Positions 42,051-51,000 of a DNA stretch of 64,000 bases are shown here, in pieces. The translations under genes were made by a program, and so were the position numbers. Position 1 is the stretch's first letter, and each line of letters starts with the position of its first letter. Origin of the DNA: Comamonas sp009360615 (GTDB lineage Bacteria > Pseudomonadota > Gammaproteobacteria > Burkholderiales > Burkholderiaceae_C). Below the pieces are notes generated by a model. The model was not told where the DNA came from, did not search any database, and saw only the letters and a list, made by a program, of their open reading frames with translations. The stretch is taken from NCBI RefSeq assembly GCF_035784015.1, contig NZ_JALKOW010000002.1; one strand, 5' to 3'.

Positions 42051-44020
42051 AGCGCATCCTGATTGCCAATCGTGGCGAGATTGCGCTGCGCATCATGGCC
42101 ACGGCCCGGCGCATGGGCATAGAGACCGTGGCGGTGTACTCGGATGCGGATGCGCAAAGCCTTCACGTGCAACAGTCCACGCAGGCCTATGCACTGGGCG
42201 GGCTGACATCGGCACAGAGCTATCTGGACATGCACAAGCTGCTGGCGGCCGCCAAGGCAACAGGGGCCGATGCCGTGCACCCCGGCTACGGCTTTCTCAG
42301 CGAGGATGCGGGCTTTGCCCAGGCCGTCCAGGAAGCGGGCCTGATCTGGATCGGCCCGCCGCCGGCGGCGATTCGCCAGCTCGGCAGCAAGGCCGCCGCC
42401 AAGCAACTGGCCAAGGCCCATGGCGTGCCCTGTCTGCCGGGCTACGAAGGCGACGACCAGTGTGACGCGCGCTTTGCCGACGAAGCCGCCATGATTGGCT
42501 ACCCCGTCATGGTCAAGGCCGTGGCTGGCGGGGGTGGGCGCGGCATGCGGCTGGTGGAGAGTGCCCAGCAGCTGCATGCCGCTCTGAACAGCGCACGTTC
42601 GGAGGCTCTGGCTGGCTTCGGCAACGGTGACTTGCTGGTGGAGCGTGCCGTCATGCATCCGCGCCATGTGGAGGTGCAGGTGTTTGCGGACGGGCACGGC
42701 CATGTGATTCATCTGGGGGAGCGCGATTGCTCGGTCCAGCGCCGACACCAGAAGATCATCGAGGAAGCCCCCAGTCCGGCCGTCAGTGCCGAGCAGCGCG
42801 AGCACATGGGCCGCTGCGCCGTGGCCCTGGCCAAGGCCGCAGGCTATGAGGGGGCAGGTACGGTGGAATTCCTGGTTGAAGGCCGGCAGTTCTATCTGAT
42901 GGAGATGAACACCAGACTGCAGGTCGAGCATCCCGTGACCGAGGCCTTGACGGGCCTGGATCTGGTCGAGTGGCAGATTCGCGTGGCGCGCGGCGAAGCC
43001 TTGCCGCTGACACAGCAGCAGGTTCGGCTCGACGGCCATGCCATCGAGGTGCGGCTGTGCGCCGAAGACGAGAACTTTCAGCCCCATACCGGCGTGGTGA
43101 GACATTTCTCGGCACCCGAGGCCGCCGTCTTCAGTCGCGCGCCGCTGCGCTTTGACCACGCGTTGCACCCCGGCAGCGAAGTCACTCCCTATTACGACGC
43201 CATGCTGGGCAAGCTGATCGTCCATGCGCCAACGCGCGAGCAAGCCATCGACCGGATGATTCATGCATTGGGCAGCCTCTCGGTGCTGGGCTTGCCGACC
43301 AATCGCGCCTTTCTGATTGAGTGCCTGAACGACGAGGTGTTCAGGCGGGGCCAGGCTCTGATCTCCTATCTGGCGAGCGATGCGCCACGCTTGCAGCAGC
43401 TGCTGCGGGACAAGGAGGTCCTGGCGCACCAGCACTGGGGAGCGCTGTGCGCCGTGGGCCAAAGGCCGGGGCCGCTGGCCTGCAGCTATGCCCAGTTGCG
43501 CAAGCTGCAGCACCGGGGCCGGACGCAGGCACTGATGCTTCGGCCCGAGACCGCAGACAGCTGGCTGCTGCAGCGGCACGGCGCCGAGCCTGCGCTGCTG
43601 CAGGTCGACGCGCTGCTGGCCCATGGCTGGCGAGCGAGAGCTGCGGGCCTGAGCCAGACCGTGCAGGCCGTGGAGCTGCCCGCCGGGCAGGGCGGGCAGC
43701 GTTGGCATCTGCAGGCGGGCGACGTGGACTGGTGGGTCGAAGATGCAAGCTATGCACCGCCGGAGAATGCGGCGGCAGCGGGCCAGACCGCAGAGCTGCG
43801 CGCCCCGTTCAACGGGCGTGTGGTGCAGCTGGGCGTGCAGGACGGGCAGGTGCTGAAGGCCGGCGATGTGGTCGTGGTCATTGAGTCCATGAAGCTGGAG
43901 CACGGCCTGAGCGTGAAGGCCGACTGCCGCGTGGAGGCAGTGCTGGTCCATGCCGGCCAGCAGGTGGCGCCAGGCCAGGTGCTGCTGAAACTGGTGCCCA
44001 TGCCTGGAGGACCCCCATGA
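42047..44020 (+). CDS. Acyl-CoA carboxylase alpha subunit: biotin carboxylase plus biotin carrier (AtuF-like)
   Basis: This 657-residue protein contains biotin carboxylase (1-450) and a C-terminal biotinyl domain. Visible motifs are ANRGEIALRIM at the N-terminus, the ATP loop GGGGRGMRLV, EMNTRLQVEHPVTE, and the biotinylation site ESMKLEHG near 613 (Met-Lys-Leu in place of Met-Lys-Met). It works with the carboxyltransferase encoded upstream; together they carboxylate a 3-methyl-branched 2-enoyl-CoA. ATG 42047 has a perfect AGGAGG. It overlaps both neighbours by ATGA. Confidence 0.94.
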   Translation: MKRILIANRGEIALRIMATARRMGIETVAVYSDADAQSLHVQQSTQAYALGGLTSAQSYLDMHKLLAAAKATGADAVHPGYGFLSEDAGFAQAVQEAGLIWIGPPPAAIRQLGSKAAAKQLAKAHGVPCLPGYEGDDQCDARFADEAAMIGYPVMVKAVAGGGGRGMRLVESAQQLHAALNSARSEALAGFGNGDLLVERAVMHPRHVEVQVFADGHGHVIHLGERDCSVQRRHQKIIEEAPSPAVSAEQREHMGRCAVALAKAAGYEGAGTVEFLVEGRQFYLMEMNTRLQVEHPVTEALTGLDLVEWQIRVARGEALPLTQQQVRLDGHAIEVRLCAEDENFQPHTGVVRHFSAPEAAVFSRAPLRFDHALHPGSEVTPYYDAMLGKLIVHAPTREQAIDRMIHALGSLSVLGLPTNRAFLIECLNDEVFRRGQALISYLASDAPRLQQLLRDKEVLAHQHWGALCAVGQRPGPLACSYAQLRKLQHRGRTQALMLRPETADSWLLQRHGAEPALLQVDALLAHGWRARAAGLSQTVQAVELPAGQGGQRWHLQAGDVDWWVEDASYAPPENAAAAGQTAELRAPFNGRVVQLGVQDGQVLKAGDVVVVIESMKLEHGLSVKADCRVEAVLVHAGQQVAPGQVLLKLVPMPGGPP

Positions 44021-45159
44021 CGGATGCCGCCGAACGCGAAATGCTCTATGACCTGGTGCGCCGCTTCGCGCGCGAGCATATCGCTCCCCATGTCACGGCC
44101 TGGGACGAGGCCGGCCAGTTCCCACGCCAGCTCTATCGCCAGGCCGCCGAGCTGGGGCTGCTCGGCATCGGCTACCCCGAGGCGCTTGGTGGTACCGCGG
44201 CCACACACAGCCTGCGCGCCGCCCTGTGGCTGGCACTGTGCCGCCACGGCGGCAGCGGCGGCGTGCTGGCCAGCCTGTTGTCGCACAACATCGGCCTGCC
44301 GCCTGTGGTGGCTCTGGGCAGCGATGCGCTCCAGCAGCAGGTGGTACCCGATGTGCTGGCGGGGCGCAGGATCGCGGCGCTGGCGATTACCGAACCCGGT
44401 GGCGGATCGGACGTGGCGGCACTGCGCACCCGGGCCAGGCGCGAGGGCGACGAGTATGTGATCGAGGGCGAGAAGACCTTCATCACCTCGGGCATGCGTG
44501 CCGACTGGATCACGGTAGCGGTGCGCACGGGCGAGGACAGAGGTGCTTGCGGCATCTCCCTGATCCTCGTGCCGGGCGACAGCGCGGGACTGCTCCGCAG
44601 GCCGCTGCACAAGATGGGCTGGCAATGCTCGGACACGGCCCACCTGCTCTTTGACGGCGTGCGCGTGCCCGCCGCTCATCTGCTAGGGGTCGAAGGTGAA
44701 GGCTTTCGAGCCATCATGCACAACTTCAACGGCGAGCGCCTGGGCATTGCCTGCGCTGCGCTGGGCTTTGCCCAGGCCTGCTATGACGAGGCGCTGGCCT
44801 GGGCGCAGCAGCGCCAGACCTTCGGCGTGACGCTCAACCAGCATCAGGTCATACGGCACAAGCTGGTGGACATGCAGCAGCGCCTGCGCAGCACCGAAGC
44901 CTGGATCAACGCCGTCTGCGCACGTGCCGACGGCGGCGATAACGGGGCGGACTGGGTGGGCGAGGTCTGCGTGCTCAAGAACCACGCCACCCAGACCATG
45001 CAGTTCTGTGCCGACACGGCGGTGCAGATTCTGGGTGGCATGGGTTTCATGCGCGGCACGCTGAGCGAGCGCATCTACCGCGAAGTCAAGGTGTTGACGA
45101 TTGGCGGCGGCACCGAGGAAATCATGAAAGAGCTGGCCGCGCGCCAGTGGCGTATCTAG
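44017..45159 (+). CDS. Acyl-CoA dehydrogenase (second copy in operon)
   Basis: This 380-residue enzyme starts in an ATGA overlap with the biotin carboxylase gene. Motifs are AITEPGGGSDVAALRTRA, GEKTFITSGMRADW, MGWQCSDTAHLLFDG and QILGGMGFMRG with IGGGTEEIMKELAARQ. It belongs to a different subgroup from the copy at 40028, so the operon covers two dehydrogenation steps: for instance the branched starting acid and a later chain-shortened product. It is the last tightly coupled gene; about 100 bases follow before the next. Confidence 0.92.
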   Translation: MTDAAEREMLYDLVRRFAREHIAPHVTAWDEAGQFPRQLYRQAAELGLLGIGYPEALGGTAATHSLRAALWLALCRHGGSGGVLASLLSHNIGLPPVVALGSDALQQQVVPDVLAGRRIAALAITEPGGGSDVAALRTRARREGDEYVIEGEKTFITSGMRADWITVAVRTGEDRGACGISLILVPGDSAGLLRRPLHKMGWQCSDTAHLLFDGVRVPAAHLLGVEGEGFRAIMHNFNGERLGIACAALGFAQACYDEALAWAQQRQTFGVTLNQHQVIRHKLVDMQQRLRSTEAWINAVCARADGGDNGADWVGEVCVLKNHATQTMQFCADTAVQILGGMGFMRGTLSERIYREVKVLTIGGGTEEIMKELAARQWRI

Positions 45160-45204
45160 CGCGGCTGTTGCAGCGGCCTCAGCCGTTGCCGGGAAATTTG
45201 AGCG

Positions 45205-45250
45205 AATCAGCCTGAAACGCTTGTGAATGAAGCGTTATCAGCTTCTATCC
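45205..45250 (+). repeat. Dispersed repeat copy upstream of the BKACE gene
   Basis: The element runs from AATCAGCCTG through AACGCTTG, GAAGCG and ATCAGCTTCTATCC. It matches the copy at 17540 in four ordered blocks. It ends within the ribosome-binding region of the gene at 45261. Confidence 0.6.
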
Positions 45251-45260
45251 AAGGAGCGAT

Positions 45261-46127
45261 ATGTCCGACAAAGCCATTATTACCTGTTCCATTACCGGGG
45301 TACTGACCGATCCGAATCAGCATCATGTGCCCGTGACGCCGGAGCAGCTGGCGCAGGAGGCGCGCCGAGCCTACGACGCAGGCGCATCGGTGGTTCATGT
45401 CCACTTCAGGCGCCAGGAGGAGGGCAAGGGTCATCTGCCCAGCTGGGATCCGGCAGTGGCCAGGGCCTGCGTGGATGCCATGCGTGCAGCCTGCCCCGAG
45501 CTCATCATCAATCAGACCACTGGCGTGGTCGGCCCCGACTACCAGGGACCGCTGGATTGTTTGCGTGCCACGCGTCCCGAGATGGCGGCCTGCAATGCGG
45601 GCTCGCTCAACTATCTGAAGACCCGCAGCAACGGAAGCTGGGCCTGGCCCCCCATGCTGTTCGACAACCAGCCCGCCAAGGTGCAGGACTTTCTCGATGT
45701 GATGGCCGAGACCCACACGCTGCCCGAGTTCGAGTGCTTTGACGTGGGCATCGTGCGCTGCGTGGGCATGTATGTGGAAACCGGCATGTACCGAGGCCTG
45801 CCCGAATACAACTTCGTGATGGGGGTGGAGTCCGGCATGCCGGCAGACCCCGATCTGCTGCCCATACTGCTCAGGCTCAAGATCAAGGATGCGCCCTGGC
45901 AGACCACGCTGATCGGGCGCAGCGAGATCTGGCCCACGCATTTGCGCACAGCCGAGCTCGGCGGACATCTGCGCAGCGGACTGGAAGACACTTTCTATCT
46001 GCCCGACGGCAGCAAGGTTGCATCCAACGCTCCTTTGATCGAGCAGCTGGCGCGCTATGCGCGCGATGTGGGGCGTGAAGTTGCCACTCCCAGGGAAGCC
46101 AGGCAGATGCTGCATCTGGCGGCCTGA
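45261..46127 (+). CDS. Beta-keto acid cleavage family enzyme (BKACE, DUF849)
   Basis: This 288-residue TIM-barrel zinc enzyme is related to 3-keto-5-aminohexanoate cleavage enzyme. It starts AIITCSITGVLT, typical of the family. His46 and His48 in VHVHFR are metal ligands, and HLRTAELGGHLRSGLEDTF is the C-terminal signature. Family members condense a beta-keto acid with acetyl-CoA and split it into acetoacetate and an acyl-CoA. In this operon it could remove the branch carbons or a beta-keto intermediate. AAGGAG precedes the ATG, and a dispersed repeat lies directly upstream. Confidence 0.9.
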   Translation: MSDKAIITCSITGVLTDPNQHHVPVTPEQLAQEARRAYDAGASVVHVHFRRQEEGKGHLPSWDPAVARACVDAMRAACPELIINQTTGVVGPDYQGPLDCLRATRPEMAACNAGSLNYLKTRSNGSWAWPPMLFDNQPAKVQDFLDVMAETHTLPEFECFDVGIVRCVGMYVETGMYRGLPEYNFVMGVESGMPADPDLLPILLRLKIKDAPWQTTLIGRSEIWPTHLRTAELGGHLRSGLEDTFYLPDGSKVASNAPLIEQLARYARDVGREVATPREARQMLHLAA

Positions 46128-46145
46128 AGCAAGGAGCGCTTGCAG

Positions 46146-47678
46146 ATGAACGCTTGTACTACTCCCCAGACCGTGGCCCAGGCATTGGCGCAGACCGTGG
46201 CCGCGCATCCAGACAGGACCGCCTACATCGACCAGGGGCGCAGCTACAGCTGGCAGCGGGTGGACGTGATGGCCGGCGCCTGGGCCGCCCATCTGTCCTC
46301 GCTGGGTCTGCGGCCCGGTGATCGCATCGGCATCATCCTGCCCAACGGTCTGCCCTGGGTGCTGAGCTATCTGGCTGCGGCGAAGACGGGGCTGGTCGTG
46401 GTGGGCCTCAGCGTCCGATACCGCGATGCCGAGCTGGACTTCATGCTGCAGGACAGCCAGGTCAAGGCCGTGCTTGCTCCGCGCGAGTTTGCCGGCTTCG
46501 ACTACCAGAACACTCTGGCGCAGGCCCGTCGGCGTCTGGCGGCGCTGGAGCATCTGCTGTGGGTGGACGAGAGCTTTGAGCAGTCGCTGCAGCCGGGCGC
46601 AAAAGTCCTGCCTGCAGGCCCCGGCCCTGCACCGGATGACCTGCTGATGATCATCTACACCTCGGGCACCACGGGCAGGCCCAAGGCCGCAGGGCTGACG
46701 CATCGCTCTCAATTGGGCTCAGCGCTGGCGCAGCATGCGCATGTGAAGGCTGCGGCGGAGGATATGGTGCAACTGGCCATGCCGCTTAACCATGTGGGCG
46801 GCATTACCTGCGGCGTGCTGACCATGCTGCTGGCGGGCGGCTGCTGCGAGCTGGTGCCCATGTTCAGCCCCGAAGCCTTGCTGAGGATGGCGCAAAAGCA
46901 TCGGCCGACCTGGCTGGTGGGCGTGCCCACCATGCTGACGCTGCTGCTCATGCATCCGCTTCTGGCCGAGGTGGATATGAGCCGGCTGCGCCTGATTGTG
47001 GTGGGCGGATCGAATGTGGAGCCGGTGTTGCTGCAGCGGCTGCAGCAGCAGTTTCCGGGCGTGAACATCATGAATCTCTACGGTCTGTCCGAGACTTCCG
47101 GGGCCATCGCGATGACACCTTGGCAGGCGGATCAGCAGGCCCTGCTGCACAGCATCGGCAAGCCGCTGCAAGGGGTACAGCTGCGCGTGGCCGGGGCTGA
47201 CGGAGAGGAACTGCGCAGCGGCGAGGTGGGGGAGCTGTGGTTTCGTGGTGCTGGGGTGATTCCGGCCTATGTGGGGCAGCAGCAGGACGAAGAGGTGTTC
47301 GCCTGCGGCTGGCTTCATTCGGGTGATCTGGGGTTTGTGGATGAGCAGGGCCTGATCCACCTCAAGGGGCGGCAAAAAGACATGTTCATACAGGGCGGCT
47401 TCAACGTCTATCCCAGCGAGGTGGAGGGCGTGATTGCCAGTCATGCAGGCGTGCTGATGGTCGCCGGCATCGGCGTGCCGGACCCTGTGTTGGGCGAGGT
47501 GGGACGCTACTACATCGTGACCCGGCCCGGTGCCAGCGTGAACGAGGAGGAGCTGCTCGCGCATTGCCGCCAGCAACTGGCGGACTACAAGCTGCCGCGC
47601 CAGCTGGTGTTCCGCACCGAGTTGCCGTTGACCCCGGCAGGAAAGATCGAGAAAGCCCGTCTGCGGGCAGAGGAGTGA
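46146..47678 (+). CDS. AMP-dependent acyl-CoA ligase
   Basis: This 510-residue ANL ligase has the P-loop IYTSGTTGRPKAAGLTH near 170, NLYGLSETSGAIAM, and LHSGDLGFVDEQGLIHLKGR. The catalytic C-terminal Lys is in LTPAGKIEKARLR. I chose ATG 46146 with AAGGAG 8 bases before it; a TTG two codons upstream is open. It follows the BKACE gene in the same direction. It would activate the acid that feeds the operon (AtuH-like role) or a side product. Confidence 0.9.
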   Translation: MNACTTPQTVAQALAQTVAAHPDRTAYIDQGRSYSWQRVDVMAGAWAAHLSSLGLRPGDRIGIILPNGLPWVLSYLAAAKTGLVVVGLSVRYRDAELDFMLQDSQVKAVLAPREFAGFDYQNTLAQARRRLAALEHLLWVDESFEQSLQPGAKVLPAGPGPAPDDLLMIIYTSGTTGRPKAAGLTHRSQLGSALAQHAHVKAAAEDMVQLAMPLNHVGGITCGVLTMLLAGGCCELVPMFSPEALLRMAQKHRPTWLVGVPTMLTLLLMHPLLAEVDMSRLRLIVVGGSNVEPVLLQRLQQQFPGVNIMNLYGLSETSGAIAMTPWQADQQALLHSIGKPLQGVQLRVAGADGEELRSGEVGELWFRGAGVIPAYVGQQQDEEVFACGWLHSGDLGFVDEQGLIHLKGRQKDMFIQGGFNVYPSEVEGVIASHAGVLMVAGIGVPDPVLGEVGRYYIVTRPGASVNEEELLAHCRQQLADYKLPRQLVFRTELPLTPAGKIEKARLRAEE

Positions 47679-47870
47679 GGTCCGTGATGGTGCCGCCAGG
47701 CTTCTCGGATCTCCAGGTGATGGCGTGCGCCGGCATCCACGGCATCCGCCCGTGGGGTGCCCGCAGCGGTCCTGTCGCGCATCGGGCGCGGGAGCCTCTG
47801 CGGCAACCCCGGTCCCGCCTGATCTTCCTCGGCGCGCCGCAGTCCACCCTCGCCACGATGCCCTGGAACC

Positions 47871-48143
47871 ATGGCCGGGCTGGCAGGGGCGCAGTGCACC
47901 ATCTGGCGCGGGGGCCGGCGCAGGAGCGGGGCGGGCAGGGGCATTTGTGTGAATGCACGCTCGCACGGCTCCATCGCGGCCAAGGCAGGCTTGCGCCGCC
48001 GCGCAGTGCCAGGCCCTGCAGATGCACTGGTGCGCTCCATGGTGCCGCTGGGGCGCATGGGCACAACCGCAGATATGGCCCCGCGGGCCCTGTCTTCGGG
48101 CCGCGATGTGGCCGGCGACCGCCGGCACGGCCAGGGCCTTTGA
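47871..48143 (+). pseudogene. Remnant of a short-chain dehydrogenase gene
   Basis: In one frame the sequence reads ICVNARSHGSIAAKAGL and then SMVPLGRMGTTADMA. This matches the end of many SDR enzymes (VNAxxPGxI ... PLGRMGTxxDMA). After that the frame decays (RALSSGRDVAGDRRHGQGL), recalling the usual ASDDAGYVTGQGL. Upstream, 47679-47870 has no recognisable SDR start. The two flanking ligase genes are intact. The stretch is best read as a decayed gene in the 588-base gap; nothing else is supported there. Confidence 0.5.
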
Positions 48144-48266
48144 CGCAGGGCTCAGGGCCGCAGGGCCAGCTTTCGCCCATGGTTGCTGCCGCAGCAGGAT
48201 TAGAGACACAACAAGAAAAAGCGTGGGTTATGGGTTCCGGGTTGCACACTATCAAGGAGACAAACC

Positions 48267-49847
48267 ATGATCGAGATGAGTCTGACGAAAGAGGCTCGGC
48301 GCATCCGGCGCATTGCGCTGGGTGACCTGCTCTATCGTAGTGCGCGCAAGTTCGGCAGCCGCACGGCGCTGGTCGATGGTGCCGAACGCATCGGCTATGA
48401 CGACCTGGATGCGCGAAGTTCACGCTTCGCGCACTATCTGCTGTCAACGCTGGGGCCGGGCAAGCAGGTCGGCATGCTGTGCGCCAACTCCATAGACATG
48501 GTGGTGGCCTGCAATGCCATTCACAAAGCGGCTCAGGTGTGGGTGCCCGTCAATATCAGGCTGGAGGTATCGAGCATCGACTACATCCTGCGGCATGCAG
48601 AGGTGTCGGCAGTGGTGGTCGATCAGGAGCTGCTGGACCTGCCCGGGCTGGCCGGGCTTTTGCAGCAGCTGCAAGTGCCGCTCGTCATCACGCGTGCGCG
48701 GCTGCCGCAGCCATTGCCGGGCATCTCTCTGGCGCAGGCCGAGGCAGGGCAGGCCGACATGCTGCCCGAGGTCGATATCGACGACAGCCAGGCCGCCTTG
48801 CTCATGTACACCAGCGGCACCACGGGCCATCCCAAGGGAGTGGTTCATTCGCATCTGTCGGTGTATGCAGCAGTCAAGGGCAATATCGACGAGATGAAAT
48901 ACGACGAGGCCGATGTGCTCAGTGGCTGGCTGCCCCTGTTCCACTGTGCCCAGCACTCGCTGGTGCAGACGGCGCTGGCGGCAGGCGCATGCACCGTGCT
49001 CACGCGGCAGTTCGTACCGGCCGAGGTGGGGCAGCTGGTCGTCAGGGAAGGGGTGACGATTTTTGTCGGGCTGCCCCTGATGTATGCGGCAGTACTGGCC
49101 GATCCTGACTTCTTGCCGACCACCATCCGGAAATGCATCTATGCCATGGCGCCCATCCCCAAGCCCTTGATCGCCCAGATTGCGCAGCGCATGTGTCGCG
49201 ATATCGCGTTGGCCACCGGGCAGACCGAGATCTATCCGGCCACCATGACGTTCCATCCCTTGCTACATGCCGAATGCGATGCCAATTTCTGGGGCCGATC
49301 ACTGAGCACTTGCGAGACCGCCGTCATGGATGACGATGGCAATCTGCTGGGGCCCGGTCAGGTCGGCGAGATCGTGCATCGCGGCCCCAATGCCATGCTG
49401 GGGTATTTCAAGGATGCCAAGGCGACGGCTGAGGCGCAGAAGTTCGGCTGGCACCATACCGGCGACCTGGGCAGGTGGGACGCCCAGTGGCGCATGGAGT
49501 TCATCGACCGCAAGAAGGACATGATCAAGTCCGGCGGCGAGAATGTCGCCAGCGTTAAGGTCGAAGCGGTAGTGCTGGCTCATCCGGAGGTGGCCGCCGC
49601 TGCCGTGTTCGGCCTGCCGCATCCGCACTGGAGCGAGGCGGTCTGTGCCTTCGTCATGCGCAAGCCGGGCTCGAATGTCGACTCGGAGTCGATTCTGGCC
49701 CATTGCCGCCATCATCTCAGCGGGTTCGAGATGCCCAAGCTGGTGCATTTTGTGGAGGCATTCCCATCAACCGCCACCGGCAAGGTGCAGAAAAACGTGA
49801 TGCGCCGCCAGTTCGAGCAACTGGCCAGGCAATTGTGGGGCAGTTGA
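48267..49847 (+). CDS. AMP-dependent acyl-CoA ligase (long-chain type)
   Basis: This is a 526-residue ANL ligase. Its P-loop MYTSGTTGHPKGVVHSHL lies near 175, followed by GQTEIYPATMTF where most ligases have YGxTE, and HTGDLGRWDAQWRMEFIDRK. The C-terminal Lys is in STATGKVQKNVMRR. AAGGAG precedes ATG 48267. It is the third ligase in 20 kb and is not close to the one at 46146, so a different acid is likely. A strong palindromic terminator follows. Confidence 0.9.
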   Translation: MIEMSLTKEARRIRRIALGDLLYRSARKFGSRTALVDGAERIGYDDLDARSSRFAHYLLSTLGPGKQVGMLCANSIDMVVACNAIHKAAQVWVPVNIRLEVSSIDYILRHAEVSAVVVDQELLDLPGLAGLLQQLQVPLVITRARLPQPLPGISLAQAEAGQADMLPEVDIDDSQAALLMYTSGTTGHPKGVVHSHLSVYAAVKGNIDEMKYDEADVLSGWLPLFHCAQHSLVQTALAAGACTVLTRQFVPAEVGQLVVREGVTIFVGLPLMYAAVLADPDFLPTTIRKCIYAMAPIPKPLIAQIAQRMCRDIALATGQTEIYPATMTFHPLLHAECDANFWGRSLSTCETAVMDDDGNLLGPGQVGEIVHRGPNAMLGYFKDAKATAEAQKFGWHHTGDLGRWDAQWRMEFIDRKKDMIKSGGENVASVKVEAVVLAHPEVAAAAVFGLPHPHWSEAVCAFVMRKPGSNVDSESILAHCRHHLSGFEMPKLVHFVEAFPSTATGKVQKNVMRRQFEQLARQLWGS

Positions 49848-49864
49848 CCTCTGGCGTGTATACG

Positions 49865-49894
49865 GCATGGCCTGCCCCGGGCAGGCCATGCTTT
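49865..49894. terminator. Bidirectional terminator between convergent genes
   Basis: A nearly perfect 27-base palindrome, GCATGGCCTGCCC with GGGCAGGCCATGC (49865-49877 with 49879-49891), is followed by TTT on the plus strand. It lies between the stops of the ligase and the minus-strand SDR. Confidence 0.8.
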
Positions 49895-50691
49895 CACGCG
49901 CTCTCGCGCGCCCAGTTCAGGACCGGGTCGGCGCGGGTTTCGATCAGCTTGTTGCGGGCCTTGAGCAGCGGGTCCAGCATCTCGGGCTGGGGCACGATCC
50001 AGTATTCGCCGCGCTCGATGGCTGCAAAGACACGCTCGGCAAACGCCTCGGCGTCCATGCCGTTTTCATCGAGCATATGGGTCATCATCCCGTGAAACTG
50101 CGCCGACGCTGTGCCAGGCGCTTCCCGGAAGATGGCCGTTTTCACGGGGCCGGGAGCCAGCAGCGAGACCTTGATCCTCGGATCGAGCGCGGCCAGTTCC
50201 CCTGCCAGTCCCTCGGTCAGTGCGACCACCGCGAACTTGGTGGCGGAGTAAGGCGTCATCATGGCGCTGGGTAGAAAGCCGCCCACGGATGCCGTGTTGA
50301 TGATGCGGGCGGGCCGGTCGGCCTGGAGCAGGCGCGGAACAAAAGCGCGCAGGCCGTTGACGATGCCATTCACATTGACCTGCCAGGCCTGCTGCCACCT
50401 GGCGTCACTGATCTCCCAGCTATTGCCGGTGCTGAGCACGCCCGCGTTGTTGAAGAGCAGATCGACCTGGCCGAAAGCGGCATAGGCCTTCTCGGCCAGG
50501 GCATCCAGCGACGCCTGACTGGTGACATCGGTGGCCACGGCCAGGGCCTGATCTCCAAGTTCCTGGGCGATTTTCTCCAGACCCGTCTGGTCGCGGTCGG
50601 CAAGCACGACCCTGATTCCAAGAGCGACAGCCTTTCTGGCAAGGCCTGCACCGATTCCACTGGCTGCGCCCGTGATGACAGCAACTTTCAT
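49894..50691 (-). CDS. SDR family NAD(P)-dependent oxidoreductase
   Basis: This 265-residue classical SDR has all key parts: TGAASGIGAG near 8, NNAGVL near 85, Ser in NTASVGGF and Tyr-Lys in PYSATKFA. It also has an extended C-terminal region (YWIVPQPEMLDPLLKARNKL) seen in SDRs acting on bulky alcohols or ketones. I chose ATG 50691; the frame upstream runs into the AT-rich promoter region. It is divergent from the SDR-monooxygenase-esterase operon and probably part of the same pathway, oxidising the alcohol before the Baeyer-Villiger step. Confidence 0.9.
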   Translation of the reverse strand: MKVAVITGAASGIGAGLARKAVALGIRVVLADRDQTGLEKIAQELGDQALAVATDVTSQASLDALAEKAYAAFGQVDLLFNNAGVLSTGNSWEISDARWQQAWQVNVNGIVNGLRAFVPRLLQADRPARIINTASVGGFLPSAMMTPYSATKFAVVALTEGLAGELAALDPRIKVSLLAPGPVKTAIFREAPGTASAQFHGMMTHMLDENGMDAEAFAERVFAAIERGEYWIVPQPEMLDPLLKARNKLIETRADPVLNWARESA

Positions 50692-51000
50692 GATTTCCCC
50701 ATTGGCTGAATATGAGTGGATTAAAGCACTGCCTGCTCTTTGATATTGACCACGAATTCCCGCTTGACATGGATTGGAGCTGTTAACAGTCTGTATTGAT
50801 TGATTCGACGAAAAACCTGCTTGACATATAAAAATCTGGGGCACAGTACGTCCGAATGGATTAATGGTTTTCACTAGGGACTGTAAACACAATCTGATTT
50901 TGTAAAGAGGAAAATTCAGAGTGATTTCAATATGAAAAATACCAAGAATCTCCATACTCATCGCCAATCGGTGGCGGTCAGTCAGTATTGAGGTTTGACA
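50692..51000. promoter_or_regulatory. AT-rich divergent promoter region with shared 12-mer
   Basis: This 309-base gap is much more AT-rich than its surroundings. It holds two TTGACA boxes (CGCTTGACATGG and TGCTTGACATATAAAA), but neither has an obvious -10 at standard spacing. GGATTAATGGTTTTCACTAG (50858-50877) shares GGATTAA and GGTTTTCACTAG with 54385-54409, on the other side of the operon. An activator site is likely. GAGG at 50989-50992 is the ribosome-binding site of the gene at 51001. Confidence 0.55.

Noticed and set aside
36793..46127. Leucine/isovalerate (liu) operon
   Set aside because: Carboxylase, hydratase and dehydrogenase types would fit, but no HMG-CoA lyase and no MerR regulator are present; TetR and gene order fit atu better.
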